Both the position numbers and the translations under genes were made by a program. The notes below the pieces were generated by a model. The model was given only the letters and a program-made list of their open reading frames with translations. It searched no databases and was not told the origin of the DNA. Source: Amycolatopsis vancoresmycina (lineage in GTDB: Bacteria; Actinomycetota; Actinomycetes; Mycobacteriales; Pseudonocardiaceae). Taken from it: DNA of 64,000 nucleotides. Where the stretch lies: NCBI RefSeq assembly GCF_000716785.1, contig NZ_JNYY01000006.1, forward strand, positions 248,001-312,000, in the 5' to 3' direction. This document shows, piece by piece, positions 8,590 to 17,247 of this stretch (the stretch's first letter is position 1; each line of letters starts with the position of its first letter).

Positions 8590-11500
8590 TCAGCGTGAGC
8601 GTTCGGCGACGGGGGCGGGCAGCTCCGGCGGCTTCGTCGCACCCCGGCGAGGCGAACTCCCGCTGCCGGTGCCGGCGACGTTGAGCGCGACGGCCTTCGC
8701 CTTCCGTGACTGCAGGCGGCGGTGGCCGAGCCGGCGCGCGATCGCGCTCACCGGCATCACGACCGCGGGCAGGATCAGCAGCCCGGACACGACCAGCCAC
8801 CACACCGCGCCGTCGCCCCGGCGCCAGCCGGCCACGACCTCACCCAGCCAGCCGAAGAACGGGCGGGCGAGCGGTGGCAGGAACGCGGCCAGCAGCAGCG
8901 CCGCCACGACCAGTGCACCCAGCGCCGCGAACAGCCACCGCACCTTGTGGCCCGTCGTGAGCAGCGCCGTCGCCAGGTAGACGGCCGCGCCCGCGAGGAC
9001 CGGGAGGCCGATCCACTGCAGGACCGCGCCGCCGTTGCTGCCGATCACCAGCCCGGCCAGCAGTGTCAGCACGCCCGCCGCGAGCGAGCCGCCGGTGCCG
9101 AGCCGCGACGCGCCCTGCGAGACCCTCGCCGTGCTCCTGGCGACCGTCCGCAGGATGCCGGCGACGGTCCGCGGCCAGCCGCCGGGCAGCCGGAACGCGA
9201 CCGTCCCGGCGTTGACCGTGGCGGCGCCGAGCGCGACCAGGGTCCTGGTGAGCCGCGCGGTGCCCTGCTCCCCGGCGAGCTTCTCGGCGGAGACGCGGCA
9301 GGCCTGGAACTGGGCCTGCGCGGCGGCCGCGTCGACCCGGGGCTGCTCCTCGGCCAGCGCCTTCTCGATGCCCGGGCGATCATCGGCGTCGAAGCGCGCC
9401 GCGAGCGTGACGACCGGGAGTTCCTCCGCGGCGATCGCCTCCTGCCGCCCACGGGCCAGCACCATCGCCGTCACCGGCATGCTGAGCGGGCGTTCCGCGT
9501 CCGGCTTGTCCACCGGGTCGAGATTGGCGTCGAGGCCGAGGAAGGCGAGTTCGGCCGTGAGCTGGTCGCCCAGCTGCGCCGCCTCGGCCGGCGTGCAGCG
9601 GTCGCGTTCGCCGGGCTTGCGCCAGCCCGGCTTCAGCACCGCGAGGAGCTCTTCGCGGAACTGGTCCCGGCCGACGACGTCACGCAGGGTTTCGAGGCGG
9701 ACCGGGTCGAGCAGGCACTGGACCAGCCAGCCCGCGCCGTCGATGCGGCCCCACATCCAGTCGCTGGCCCGCCACGACGCCTTGTAGAAGGCGCCGAAGT
9801 AGCTCGCCTGCATGCCGGTCAGCTTGTCCCACGACCGGCGCCGCGTCATGTCCAGCAGCGTCCGCGAATCGGCGCTGACCTGCACGAGGTCGACCCGCTG
9901 GTCGACCGACGGCGCCTGCGCGAGCAGCCCGCGCGTCGCCACGTGCAGGGTGAGCAGCCGGGACTGGACGACGTCGTCCGGGACGTCGGGGGTGAGCGCG
10001 AGCCAGTCCAGCAGGGTGGTGACCGCCCCGGCGTCGTCCCCGGCGGCCAGCGCGCGCAACGTCGGCGCCGTGGCCCGCAGGCCCGCGACCACCTTCGGCC
10101 ACGCCTCGGCGACGGCGGCCGAGCGGCCGAGCCCGGCCCACTCCCCGGCGAGCTCGCCGATCCAGTCCTCCAGGGTGCTGTTCGCGCCGGGCGCGGGGTG
10201 CGCGGCGACCCACTGCGCGAGCCGCACCCCGCGGCCGGCGGTCCGGCGCGCCTCGTGCAGCTCGGCGCGCGCCTCGTTGAGCGCCTGCGCCTGCGTGCCG
10301 TCCGGGCGGAGCTGGAAGCCGGCGTTGACCAGCTGCAGGCCGGTCGCCACGGCGTCGTCGAGCGCGGTCGTCCGGTAGCCGACCAGGTCGGACACCGGCA
10401 GGCTGGCGGCGGGCGGCCCGGTGGGGACACCGGTGCTCAGCCCGGTCACCGCGATCGCGCGCAGCTGCTGCGACATCCCGGACGCCCACTCGCGTTCCGG
10501 GGTGTCCGCATCGGACAGCGCGTACCGGCGGGCGGCGGCCCGCACGAGCTCGGCGGCGTCCTCCGCGGTCCGCCGCTCGAGGTGGGCGGCGGCGATCCGC
10601 GCGTCGACCAGGCACTCCGGCCCGCCGCGCAGGCCCAGCGCGGCCAGCGAAACCCGGGTGTCGCGCGCGCGGAGCACGGCGTCGTTGTGCCGGGTCAGGT
10701 CGTCGAGCTCGGCGCTGATCGACTGGCTCATCACGGTGTTGACGACCTTGGCCATCGCCCCCGACAGCAGCGGCGGGTTCACCGGATCGCACTCGACGGC
10801 GTCGGTTTCGCCCTCGCCGGTCGGGACGACGTAGAGCAGCAGCCGCCGGACGTCCACGTTCGACGTGCGTTCGAAGATCTCGCGCAGCGCCGGGCGCAGC
10901 GGCTTGTTGAGCAGCACCCCGCCGTCGGTGAGCCAGTGCGACCGGGTCAGTTCCGTGTACGGCGTCATGTCGGGGTGCAGGCGGTCGGTGCTCCCGGTGC
11001 CGATCGGCATCCGGGACAGCTCGAACGCGCCGGGGAAGGACGCGGTGGAGCGGGCCGCCAGCGCGAGCGGCCCCTCCACCCCGATCGTCCACAGTGGACC
11101 ACAGAACCGGAAGAGCATCCGGTGTTCGGTGTCCCGCACCAGGTTCCCCAGCGCGTCGTCGAACCGGGTGGTCTCGCCGTCGATCATCGTGCCGGTGAGC
11201 AGCACGGTGATGTCGGGTTCATCGGAGGGCGGCGTGCCCTCCGCGGTGATCTGCCGCAGCGCCCGTTCGACGTCGCCGAGCAGCACGCGGTCGCCGTCGA
11301 GCACCGACCGCGGCTGCGGCTCCCGCGCGTCCCGGACCAGGTTCTCCAGCGAGCCGGTGGTGATCCAGGTGTCGCGCAGGACCTGCGGCGTGGAGCCGAA
11401 GGCTTCGGCGAGCCCCAGGCAGGCGGCGTTGATCCCGCCGGCGCTGGTGCCGGTCAGGACGTCGATGGAGACGCTCGCCCGCAGCACGTCGAGCAGACCC

Positions 11501-11661
11501 CGGTAGAGACCGGGCTCGGTACGGGGATCGCGCCGCGACTCCCGCAGCAGCTGCGACGTCTCGGTGGCGACCCCGCCCATCCAGATGGCCAGGCTGGCCC
11601 CGCCCACCATGGTCATCGCGAGGCGGATCTCCTGCTGCCACGGTTCCGCGGTCCCGGCCAT
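8590..11661 (-). CDS. Patatin-like phospholipase, membrane-anchored
   Basis: A 1023-residue patatin-like protein of the large DUF3376-associated actinobacterial type. The N-terminus has the oxyanion region TMVGGASLAIWMGGV, the nucleophile S73 in GTSAGG and the catalytic Asp D246 in TDGGVLLN, a complete Ser-Asp dyad. The middle is a long helical region. The last 200 residues contain about four membrane helices (AAGVLTLLAGLVIG, LAGAAVYLATALL, LFAALGALVVAALLLAAF, LVVSGLLILPAVVMPV). The start ATG 11661 is preceded by GGGAG. It is a single-gene unit, divergent in function from the ect operon. The predicted activity is lipid acyl hydrolysis at the membrane; the physiological role is unknown. Confidence 0.88.
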   Translation of the reverse strand: MAGTAEPWQQEIRLAMTMVGGASLAIWMGGVATETSQLLRESRRDPRTEPGLYRGLLDVLRASVSIDVLTGTSAGGINAACLGLAEAFGSTPQVLRDTWITTGSLENLVRDAREPQPRSVLDGDRVLLGDVERALRQITAEGTPPSDEPDITVLLTGTMIDGETTRFDDALGNLVRDTEHRMLFRFCGPLWTIGVEGPLALAARSTASFPGAFELSRMPIGTGSTDRLHPDMTPYTELTRSHWLTDGGVLLNKPLRPALREIFERTSNVDVRRLLLYVVPTGEGETDAVECDPVNPPLLSGAMAKVVNTVMSQSISAELDDLTRHNDAVLRARDTRVSLAALGLRGGPECLVDARIAAAHLERRTAEDAAELVRAAARRYALSDADTPEREWASGMSQQLRAIAVTGLSTGVPTGPPAASLPVSDLVGYRTTALDDAVATGLQLVNAGFQLRPDGTQAQALNEARAELHEARRTAGRGVRLAQWVAAHPAPGANSTLEDWIGELAGEWAGLGRSAAVAEAWPKVVAGLRATAPTLRALAAGDDAGAVTTLLDWLALTPDVPDDVVQSRLLTLHVATRGLLAQAPSVDQRVDLVQVSADSRTLLDMTRRRSWDKLTGMQASYFGAFYKASWRASDWMWGRIDGAGWLVQCLLDPVRLETLRDVVGRDQFREELLAVLKPGWRKPGERDRCTPAEAAQLGDQLTAELAFLGLDANLDPVDKPDAERPLSMPVTAMVLARGRQEAIAAEELPVVTLAARFDADDRPGIEKALAEEQPRVDAAAAQAQFQACRVSAEKLAGEQGTARLTRTLVALGAATVNAGTVAFRLPGGWPRTVAGILRTVARSTARVSQGASRLGTGGSLAAGVLTLLAGLVIGSNGGAVLQWIGLPVLAGAAVYLATALLTTGHKVRWLFAALGALVVAALLLAAFLPPLARPFFGWLGEVVAGWRRGDGAVWWLVVSGLLILPAVVMPVSAIARRLGHRRLQSRKAKAVALNVAGTGSGSSPRRGATKPPELPAPVAERSR

Positions 11662-11749
11662 GGGCGTCTCCCGTCTTCCTGACGCAGAGTAGAGGCACCG
11701 GGTGCCGGCGGGGATACCTGCGGACGGGCGGCCGTTCGGGTGGACTTGT

Positions 11750-11926
11750 TCACCCGCTCAGCCCGCCCACGGTGACGACCACCTTGCCGAACTGGCCGTT
11801 CGCCTCGAGGTAGCGGTGCGCCCCGGCGAGGTCGGCGAGGTCGAACGTGCGGTCCACGCGCGGCCGGAACGTCCCCGCCCGGACCCCGGCCCGGACGAAG
11901 TGCCCGGCGCGGGCCCGGAGGTTCCA
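11750..11926 (-). pseudogene. C-terminal remnant of a zinc-type alcohol dehydrogenase/quinone reductase
   Basis: About 57 residues read as the end of an MDR-family oxidoreductase: RVDRTFDLADLAGAHRYLEA followed by GQFGKVVVTVGG is the normal final helix and strand of such enzymes. Upstream of about 11,926 the frame loses all resemblance, and the cofactor and catalytic domains are absent. No start with a ribosome site is evident. It is a truncated, presumably dead gene. Confidence 0.7.
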
Positions 11927-11944
11927 CCGCGGGTGGAGTCCACG

Positions 11945-12055
11945 ATGACGGCACACGCGGCGGAGCTGGACGAGCCGCTGCACGCATGGTCGGCGTGGGC
12001 GGCGAAGCACCGGTCGAAGGTCGCCGAGGCGCGGCGGGCGTACGACTTCGCCTAA
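11945..12055 (+). pseudogene. C-terminal remnant of an unidentified gene
   Basis: An open frame of 36 residues (from ATG 11945, or continuing leftward) ends LHAWSAWAAKHRSKVAEARR and stops at 12053-12055, overlapping the stop of the convergent DUF445 gene by 3 bases, which is how true gene ends often meet here. It is too short for a complete protein and begins right where the opposing oxidoreductase remnant breaks off. It is probably the surviving tail of a gene whose 5' part was deleted. The family is not recognised. Confidence 0.35.
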
Positions 12056-13287
12056 GCCGCCAGGTGTTCGAGGATCAGCACCTGCGCTTCACCGACCGCG
12101 AAGCCCAGCACCGCGCCCGTCGCGATCAGAATCCATTCGTCCTGCTCGAAAGCCGGCCGCAGCAACCGCTCGAACTCCCGCGGTGACAGCTCCTTCATCT
12201 TCGACACCAGCACGTTGCGGATGTCCATCGCGTCCGTCGCGTAGTCCTCGATGTACCGCATCGTCTCCGGCAGCCGGGACATGATCTGCGAAGCGATCGA
12301 CAGCTTCATGTCCTGGTACTTGCGGCTGCCCACCGCGAACACCAGCAGCGGCTTCGCCACACTCCCCAGCTCGCGGTCGAGCTGACGCTGGATCAGCGCC
12401 AGCACCCGGTCCGACAGCGGCCCGTGCAGGATCGCCTCGATCACGTTGTGCGGGGTGATGATCTCCTTCGCGATCAACGACCCGTACGCCTCCGCGACCT
12501 CCGCGCGGCGCTTCAGGAACAGCCCCTGCCACTGGACGCCGAAGTACCGGCGCGGCTCGATCGGGTAGAAGATCATCCGCAGCGCCAGCCAGTCCGTGAA
12601 CCAGCCGGTGAACAGGCCGAAGACCGGCATGATCGGCGGGAACTTGAACAGCACCCAGGCCACCATCTGGACCACGCCGATCGCGCCGCCGAACACCAGG
12701 CCGGAGCGGGCGATGAACTTGAACTCCCGGTCGCCCGCCTCCTGGAAGATCCGGTTGAGCAGGCGCTTGTCCTTGACCAGACTGGTGACCACCATGCCCT
12801 TGAGGTCGAACACGCTGTCCACATCGGACTTGATCAGGTCGAGCACGGCGGCGACCATCCGCGGCGCCTCGTGCTGGACGCGCTGGATCACCAGCCGCTG
12901 CACGCGCTCCGGCAGCGATTCCCACAGGCCCGGCTGGTAGTGGGCCGCCACCTCGCGGATGATGTCCTCGACCCCGGCGAGCAGCGGTTTTTCGATCTCC
13001 TTGGCGATCCGGGACGCGTCGAGCCGCTCGACCACCTCGGCCGGCTTGATCAGCTGCTCGGTCATCGTGTCGCAGGCGATGCTCGCCATCCGCGCCGCGC
13101 GCTTCGGCACGATGCCCTGCCAGCCGAGGAACGGCTTGACGCCGATGAACTCCACCGGCTGGAACATCATCCGGATCGCCACCAGCTTGGTGCCGTAGCC
13201 GATCAGCGCCGCGACGACCGGGATCGAGACGTAGAGGGGCCAGTGCTGCGCGAAGTCGGCGAGGACGCCGCCGAAGAAGGCCCCCAT
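12052..13287 (-). CDS. DUF445 membrane protein
   Basis: A 411-residue DUF445-family protein. Membrane segments are an N-terminal helix (WPLYVSIPVVAALIGYGTKL), one in the middle (VFGGAIGVVQMVAWVLFKF, with a re-entrant FGLFTGWFTDWLALRM) and a C-terminal anchor (ILIATGAVLGFAVGEAQVLI). The repeated motif pair KLVAIRMMFQPVEFIG and WLALRMIFYPIEPRRYFG is characteristic of the family. Long amphipathic helices between them are probably cytoplasmic. It starts at ATG 13287, 4 bases after the Abi-alpha gene, so the two form an operon. Its biochemical function is unknown. Confidence 0.85.
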   Translation of the reverse strand: MGAFFGGVLADFAQHWPLYVSIPVVAALIGYGTKLVAIRMMFQPVEFIGVKPFLGWQGIVPKRAARMASIACDTMTEQLIKPAEVVERLDASRIAKEIEKPLLAGVEDIIREVAAHYQPGLWESLPERVQRLVIQRVQHEAPRMVAAVLDLIKSDVDSVFDLKGMVVTSLVKDKRLLNRIFQEAGDREFKFIARSGLVFGGAIGVVQMVAWVLFKFPPIMPVFGLFTGWFTDWLALRMIFYPIEPRRYFGVQWQGLFLKRRAEVAEAYGSLIAKEIITPHNVIEAILHGPLSDRVLALIQRQLDRELGSVAKPLLVFAVGSRKYQDMKLSIASQIMSRLPETMRYIEDYATDAMDIRNVLVSKMKELSPREFERLLRPAFEQDEWILIATGAVLGFAVGEAQVLILEHLAA

Positions 13288-13291
13288 CCCG

Positions 13292-14074
13292 CTAGCCGAG
13301 GCTCGGGTCGCAGGCCTGCCAGAACTGCGCGCCGAGGCGCGAGACGTGGATCGTCCGGCGGACGAACTTCGCGCGCCGGACGTGCTTCTCCGCCTCGCGC
13401 ACGGTTTCGTCGGTCAGCAGGATCTCGTACTGCGTCTCCAGGGACGGCACCTCTTCGTCGAGGTCGACCAGGCCGAGCCCGATCAGCCGGGTGACGTAGC
13501 CGGGCACCTGGTCCGGCAGCGACACCCCGGCCGCCTTGCCGACCGTCGAGGCGTTGCGCAGCACGACCCGGCCGTTGCCGCCGAGGCCGGTCCGCTCGAC
13601 GACGTCGACGGCGGGGAACGGCGAGCCGTCGGACAGCGCGGACAGGATGCGGGCTTCGTCCGGCGTCAGCTGGCGCAGGATGATCGCGTAGAAGTATTCG
13701 CGGGCGCGCTCGCGGCCGAAGCCGATGGAGTGGTTGAGCAGCTCGGCCATCGCCGCCCGCAGCGGCTCGGCGTGGTTGTCGCGCACCGGCACCAGCGTCA
13801 CCGTGGCTTCGACGGCCGCGGAGCGGTTCATCGCCGACGCCGCGGTCAGCGCCGCGTGGTACGGGTCGTCGACCTCGTCGAGGCGGCGGCGCAGCTCGGT
13901 CAGCAGCTGCCGCTCGACCTGCCGCACGCTGCGTTCGGCGGTCTCGACGCCGGGGAGCTTGCGGCCGAGCGCGAAGCCGGTCCGCGCGGCCCAGCCCGCC
14001 AGCTGACCGGCGCGGCGGGCCAGGTCGGCCACCTCGTCGGTGGTGCCCCGGCCGTTCGGTCGCTCTGCGTTCAC
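13292..14074 (-). CDS. Abi-alpha family (DUF4393) protein
   Basis: A 260-residue soluble protein matching the Abi-alpha/DUF4393 family. Its core PYHAALTAASAMNR followed by ALSDGSPFPAVDVVERTG is typical, and it ends in a mixed strand/helix domain. The family name comes from a proposed link to abortive infection, which is weakly tested. The start GTG 14074 is chosen because AGGGGAG precedes it at good spacing; the open frame continues upstream without homology. It is the first gene of a two-gene operon with the DUF445 membrane protein. Confidence 0.75.
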   Translation of the reverse strand: MNAERPNGRGTTDEVADLARRAGQLAGWAARTGFALGRKLPGVETAERSVRQVERQLLTELRRRLDEVDDPYHAALTAASAMNRSAAVEATVTLVPVRDNHAEPLRAAMAELLNHSIGFGRERAREYFYAIILRQLTPDEARILSALSDGSPFPAVDVVERTGLGGNGRVVLRNASTVGKAAGVSLPDQVPGYVTRLIGLGLVDLDEEVPSLETQYEILLTDETVREAEKHVRRAKFVRRTIHVSRLGAQFWQACDPSLG

Positions 14075-14167
14075 CCGTGGACTCCCCTCTGCTGACGGGG
14101 CTGATGCTACCTGTGAGTAGGCCGTTTGCACCCATCCCTCGGGGGTCCGGGTGGCGGAGCCCCCGGC

Positions 14168-14184
14168 CCGGGGCGAAGCCCCGG
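14168..14184. repeat. Short G+C hairpin in a divergent spacer
   Basis: CCGGGGC-GAA-GCCCCGG is a perfect 7-bp stem with a 3-base loop, flanked by further G+C palindromic sequence (14140-14170). It lies in the spacer between divergent starts (14074 and 14211), so it would be in the leader of the rightward gene rather than a terminator. Similar compact hairpins are common in high-G+C actinobacteria. Confidence 0.4.
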
Positions 14185-14210
14185 AGCAATACGGGTGTTT
14201 GGATGGCCAC

Positions 14211-15032
14211 ATGAGTCCGACGCGCTGGGGCCCGCCGATCGACGTCCTCCCGTACTTCTCGAAAGAGGAACAGGCGCTGATGACGCTGCTCGGCGCGCTG
14301 ACCGCGGAGGACTGGACGCGGCCGACCATGTGCGCCGGCTGGACGGTCAAGGACGTCGCCGCCCACCTGCTGGGGGACAAGGTCGGCCGGCTGTCCCGCG
14401 GCCGCGACGGGCACGCGGCGGATTCCCCCCGGCCGGGTGAGGCGTTCCCGCGGTTCATCGACCGGATCAACGAGGAATGGGTGCTCGCCTGCCGCCGACT
14501 CTCGACGGATGTCCTGCTGACGATGCTGTACGAGTTCATGGGCCAGACGACCGAGTACTGGGCGCAGCTGGACCTCGACGTCCCCGGCATCCCGGTGAGC
14601 TGGGCTGGCGACGAGCCCGCGCCGCGCTGGCTGGACGCGGCCCGTGACTACTCCGAGTTCTGGGTGCACCACGTGCAGATCCGCGAGGCGCTGGAGCACA
14701 CGCCGCTGGAGGCGGAATACGCCGAGCCGATCGCCGACACGTTCGTCCGCGCGCTGCCGTACACCCTGCGTGACGTCGACGCGCGCGTCGGCAAGCAGGT
14801 CGGCTACACCGTGACCGGCCAGGGCAAGTGGTACGCGCGCCGCGAGCGCGACGGCTGGACGCTGGACCGCGGCGCGCCGCCGTCGCGCACCCCGCTGGCC
14901 ACCGTGACGACGGACCTGGACACGTTCTGGCGGCTCTGCACCCGCAACGCCGCCGACGTCGGCCGCGTCCGCACGACCGGGGACGAAAAAGTTTGCGCGC
15001 AGGTGCTGACGATGACGTCGATCATCGTCTGA
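14211..15032 (+). CDS. Maleylpyruvate isomerase family mycothiol-dependent enzyme
   Basis: A 273-residue protein with an N-terminal DinB/MDMPI four-helix domain: the motif DWTRPTMCAGWTVKDVAAHL carries the metal-binding His, and further metal-site His residues are expected at DYSEFWVHHVQIREAL. A small C-terminal domain follows. Proteins of this family bind a divalent metal and use mycothiol, the actinobacterial thiol; the substrate of most members is unknown. The start ATG 14211 follows GGATGG. It stands alone, divergent from the Abi-alpha gene. Confidence 0.8.
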   Translation: MSPTRWGPPIDVLPYFSKEEQALMTLLGALTAEDWTRPTMCAGWTVKDVAAHLLGDKVGRLSRGRDGHAADSPRPGEAFPRFIDRINEEWVLACRRLSTDVLLTMLYEFMGQTTEYWAQLDLDVPGIPVSWAGDEPAPRWLDAARDYSEFWVHHVQIREALEHTPLEAEYAEPIADTFVRALPYTLRDVDARVGKQVGYTVTGQGKWYARRERDGWTLDRGAPPSRTPLATVTTDLDTFWRLCTRNAADVGRVRTTGDEKVCAQVLTMTSIIV

Positions 15033-15035
15033 CGC

Positions 15036-15476
15036 TCAGCGCCGCCGGGCCTGCTTCCGCAGCTGCAGGATCCGGGCGCCGCCGATGAGGGCGACCAGCG
15101 CCGCCCCGCCGATGGCCGAGAACAGCATGGCGATGGCCAGCGGCAGGCTGCCCTCGCCGCCGAAGAAGTGCACCGTCACCGAGTCCAGGTTCTGCAGGAT
15201 GAAGATCAGCAGCAGGACCAGCACGACCAAGCCGGCGATCACCGCGACCCAGGTGCCGCTGATCCGGGTCCGCTTGATCTTCGCGGACGCGGGCCGGGAC
15301 GGCGTGGGCCGCGACGGCGCCGGCCGCACCGGTGTCACCTCCTCGGCGCCCGGCCGGACGTCGCCAGCCCGCAGCTCGGCAGGTTCCAGCGCGCCTTCCG
15401 GCACGTCGGTGCCGGGCAGATCGTGGTTGGTCGGACCGGTGGGGCGGTCGGCCGCGCCCCCGCGCGCGTGCGTCAT
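15036..15476 (-). CDS. LapA-domain membrane protein
   Basis: A 146-residue protein. A Pro-rich, charged cytoplasmic N-terminus with PSRPTPSRPAS is followed by two membrane helices (WVAVIAGLVVLVLLLIFIL and PLAIAMLFSAIGGAALVALI) separated by the hallmark QNLDSVTVHFFGGEGSLPLA of the LapA/DUF1049 family. The basic tail RKQARRR is typical. The start ATG 15476 is chosen because homology begins there. It converges with the preceding gene (3-base gap) and lies 46 bases downstream of the dipeptidase gene. LapA proteins of E. coli take part in lipopolysaccharide assembly; the role in Gram-positive bacteria is unknown. Confidence 0.8.
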   Translation of the reverse strand: MTHARGGAADRPTGPTNHDLPGTDVPEGALEPAELRAGDVRPGAEEVTPVRPAPSRPTPSRPASAKIKRTRISGTWVAVIAGLVVLVLLLIFILQNLDSVTVHFFGGEGSLPLAIAMLFSAIGGAALVALIGGARILQLRKQARRR

Positions 15477-15522
15477 GTGCCCAGTGTCCGTCCGGCGTGC
15501 GGGGAGCGCTGCCTCAAACCCC

Positions 15523-16662
15523 CTAACGGGCGAAGCCGTCGACCTCCCGCAGGACGCGGAGGGTGTTCTTCCCGGCCAGCTTCGCGCAGTCGTCCTCACT
15601 CCACCCGCGCTCGAGCAGCGCCGCGAACAACACCGGGTACTTGGACGTGTCCTCCAGCCCCTCCGGCAGCGACGCGACGCCGTCGTAGTCGCCGCCGAGG
15701 CCGATGTGGTCGACGCCGGCCACCTCGCGGGCGTGTTCGACGTGCGCGACGACGTCCTCCACGGTCGCCGCCGGCTTCGCCGGGCCGTCCCACTCCTTCA
15801 CGAACGCCCCGCGCTGGGCCAGGTTCCGGTACTCCTGCCCGGCCTCGGCCATCGCGGCCTCCAGGCGGTCGTTCCAAGCGGCGACCTTCGGCGAGACGAA
15901 CGCGGGCACGAAGGTGATCATCGCGACGCCGCCGTTGCCGGGCAGCTTCGCCAGCACGTCGTCGGGGACGTTGCGGGGGTGGTCGTTGACGGCGGTGCAG
16001 GACGAGTGGCTGAAGATCACCGGCACCGAGCTGATCTCGATCGCCGCCCGCATCGTGGACGGTGCGACGTGCGACAGGTCGACCATCATCCCGATCTTGT
16101 TCATCTCGCGGACGACGTCGCGGCCGAACTCGGTGAGCCCGCCGTGCGCGGGTTCGTCGGTGCCGGAGTCGGCCCACGTGGTGTTGAAGTTGTGCGTCAG
16201 CGTCATGTAGCGGACGCCGAGGCGGCGCAGGATCCGCAGCACCCCGAGCGACTCGGCGATGCTGTGCCCGCCCTCGGCCCCGAGCAGCGACGCGATCCGG
16301 CCGTCGGCGAAGGCCGCCTCGGCCTCGTCGGCGGTGGTGACCAGGCGCAACCGGTCGGGGTAGCGCTCGGCGAGCTGGTGGACGACCTCGATCTGCTCCA
16401 GGACGGCGGTCACGGCGCTGTGGCCCTCGAACTCGCAGGGCACGTACACCGACCAGAACTGCATGCCGAGCTTCCCGTCGGCGAGCTTCGGGAAGTCGGT
16501 GTGCAGGGCGGGCTGCCGGACGGTCAGGTCCAGCGACGCGGCCGCCTCGACCGGGTTCGGGCCACCGTGCTGCCGCAGCTCCCACGGCAGGTCGTTGTGC
16601 CCGTCGGCGAGGATGACCCCGTCCAGCAGTTTGGTAGCACGCTGTAGTGCCTCGTTAGTCAT
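15523..16662 (-). CDS. Membrane dipeptidase (peptidase M19)
   Basis: A 379-residue renal-dipeptidase-type enzyme with an amidohydrolase barrel. Metal ligands are visible in ADGHNDLPW (HxD), in the conserved LLGAEGGHSI Glu, and in the two histidine motifs VDLSHVAPSTM and PVIFSHSSC; the end AKLAGKNTLRVLREV is standard. It hydrolyses dipeptides, including D-amino-acid ones, probably in the cytoplasm since no signal peptide is present. The start ATG 16662 gives full-length homology. It is divergent from a MarR gene with a palindrome between them. Confidence 0.92.
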   Translation of the reverse strand: MTNEALQRATKLLDGVILADGHNDLPWELRQHGGPNPVEAAASLDLTVRQPALHTDFPKLADGKLGMQFWSVYVPCEFEGHSAVTAVLEQIEVVHQLAERYPDRLRLVTTADEAEAAFADGRIASLLGAEGGHSIAESLGVLRILRRLGVRYMTLTHNFNTTWADSGTDEPAHGGLTEFGRDVVREMNKIGMMVDLSHVAPSTMRAAIEISSVPVIFSHSSCTAVNDHPRNVPDDVLAKLPGNGGVAMITFVPAFVSPKVAAWNDRLEAAMAEAGQEYRNLAQRGAFVKEWDGPAKPAATVEDVVAHVEHAREVAGVDHIGLGGDYDGVASLPEGLEDTSKYPVLFAALLERGWSEDDCAKLAGKNTLRVLREVDGFAR

Positions 16663-16712
16663 CGCCCGATCGTAGGGACGGGCGGTATACGGTTCGTACA
16701 AACAGCCTGACA

Positions 16713-16726
16713 TCTTCCCTGGAAGA
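16713..16726. promoter_or_regulatory. Palindromic operator candidate between dipeptidase and MarR genes
   Basis: TCTTCC-CT-GGAAGA is a perfect 14-bp palindrome in the 100-base divergent spacer. A second small inverted repeat TACG-GTT-CGTA lies at about 16686-16699. MarR proteins normally bind such palindromes near their own promoters, so this is a reasonable operator candidate. Confidence 0.45.
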
Positions 16727-16762
16727 AATAATCCGGCGAACAGTTGCGGTAAAGTACGGTCC

Positions 16763-17209
16763 GTGGACACCGACGACGACGAGATCGTCACCTGGTGGGG
16801 GCTGGTCATCGAGGGCTACCTGGCCACCCAGGACAAGCTGATGGGCGAGATCGCCGACCGCTTCGGACTGGCGCCGGCGTCGTTCGACATCCTGCTGCGG
16901 CTGGTCCGCTCGCCCGAGCACCGGATGCCGATGACCCGCCTGGCCACCGAGGCCGCGCTGTCCAGCGGCGGCTTCACGAAGGTGGCGGACCGCCTGGTGG
17001 CCGCCGACCTGATCTGCCGGATCCCCAGCCCCGACGACCGCCGCGTCACGTTCGCGTCGCTGACCGAGCACGGCCTCGACGTGGCGAACCAGGCCCGCGC
17101 GGCCGCCGCGGACATCCTGCGCCGCATCGTGCTGACCCCGCTGGGTGACGACGCGCCCGCACTCGCCGAAGCCATGCGGACACTCCGGGCGTTCAACGCG
17201 GTCCGTTGA
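16763..17209 (+). CDS. MarR-family transcriptional regulator
   Basis: A 148-residue winged-helix regulator. The N-terminal dimerisation helix is followed by the recognition region ASFDILLRLVRSPEHRMPMT and TEAALSSGGFTKVADRLVAA, and the wing contains IPSPDDRRVTFASLTEHG, the classic DxR wing motif. The GTG start at 16763 has no ribosome site, and a TAAAGT box lies 7 bases upstream, so translation may be leaderless. Likely targets are itself and the divergent dipeptidase; the ligand is unknown. Confidence 0.88.
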   Translation: MDTDDDEIVTWWGLVIEGYLATQDKLMGEIADRFGLAPASFDILLRLVRSPEHRMPMTRLATEAALSSGGFTKVADRLVAADLICRIPSPDDRRVTFASLTEHGLDVANQARAAAADILRRIVLTPLGDDAPALAEAMRTLRAFNAVR

Positions 17210-17247
17210 AAAAGTCGAGGTCACGGCGGTGCGCGTGACGGCGCACC

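Noticed and set aside
8722..11682. A 986-codon + strand frame opposite the patatin gene
   Set aside because: It is a shadow of the patatin gene caused by base composition; there is no domain and no ribosome site.
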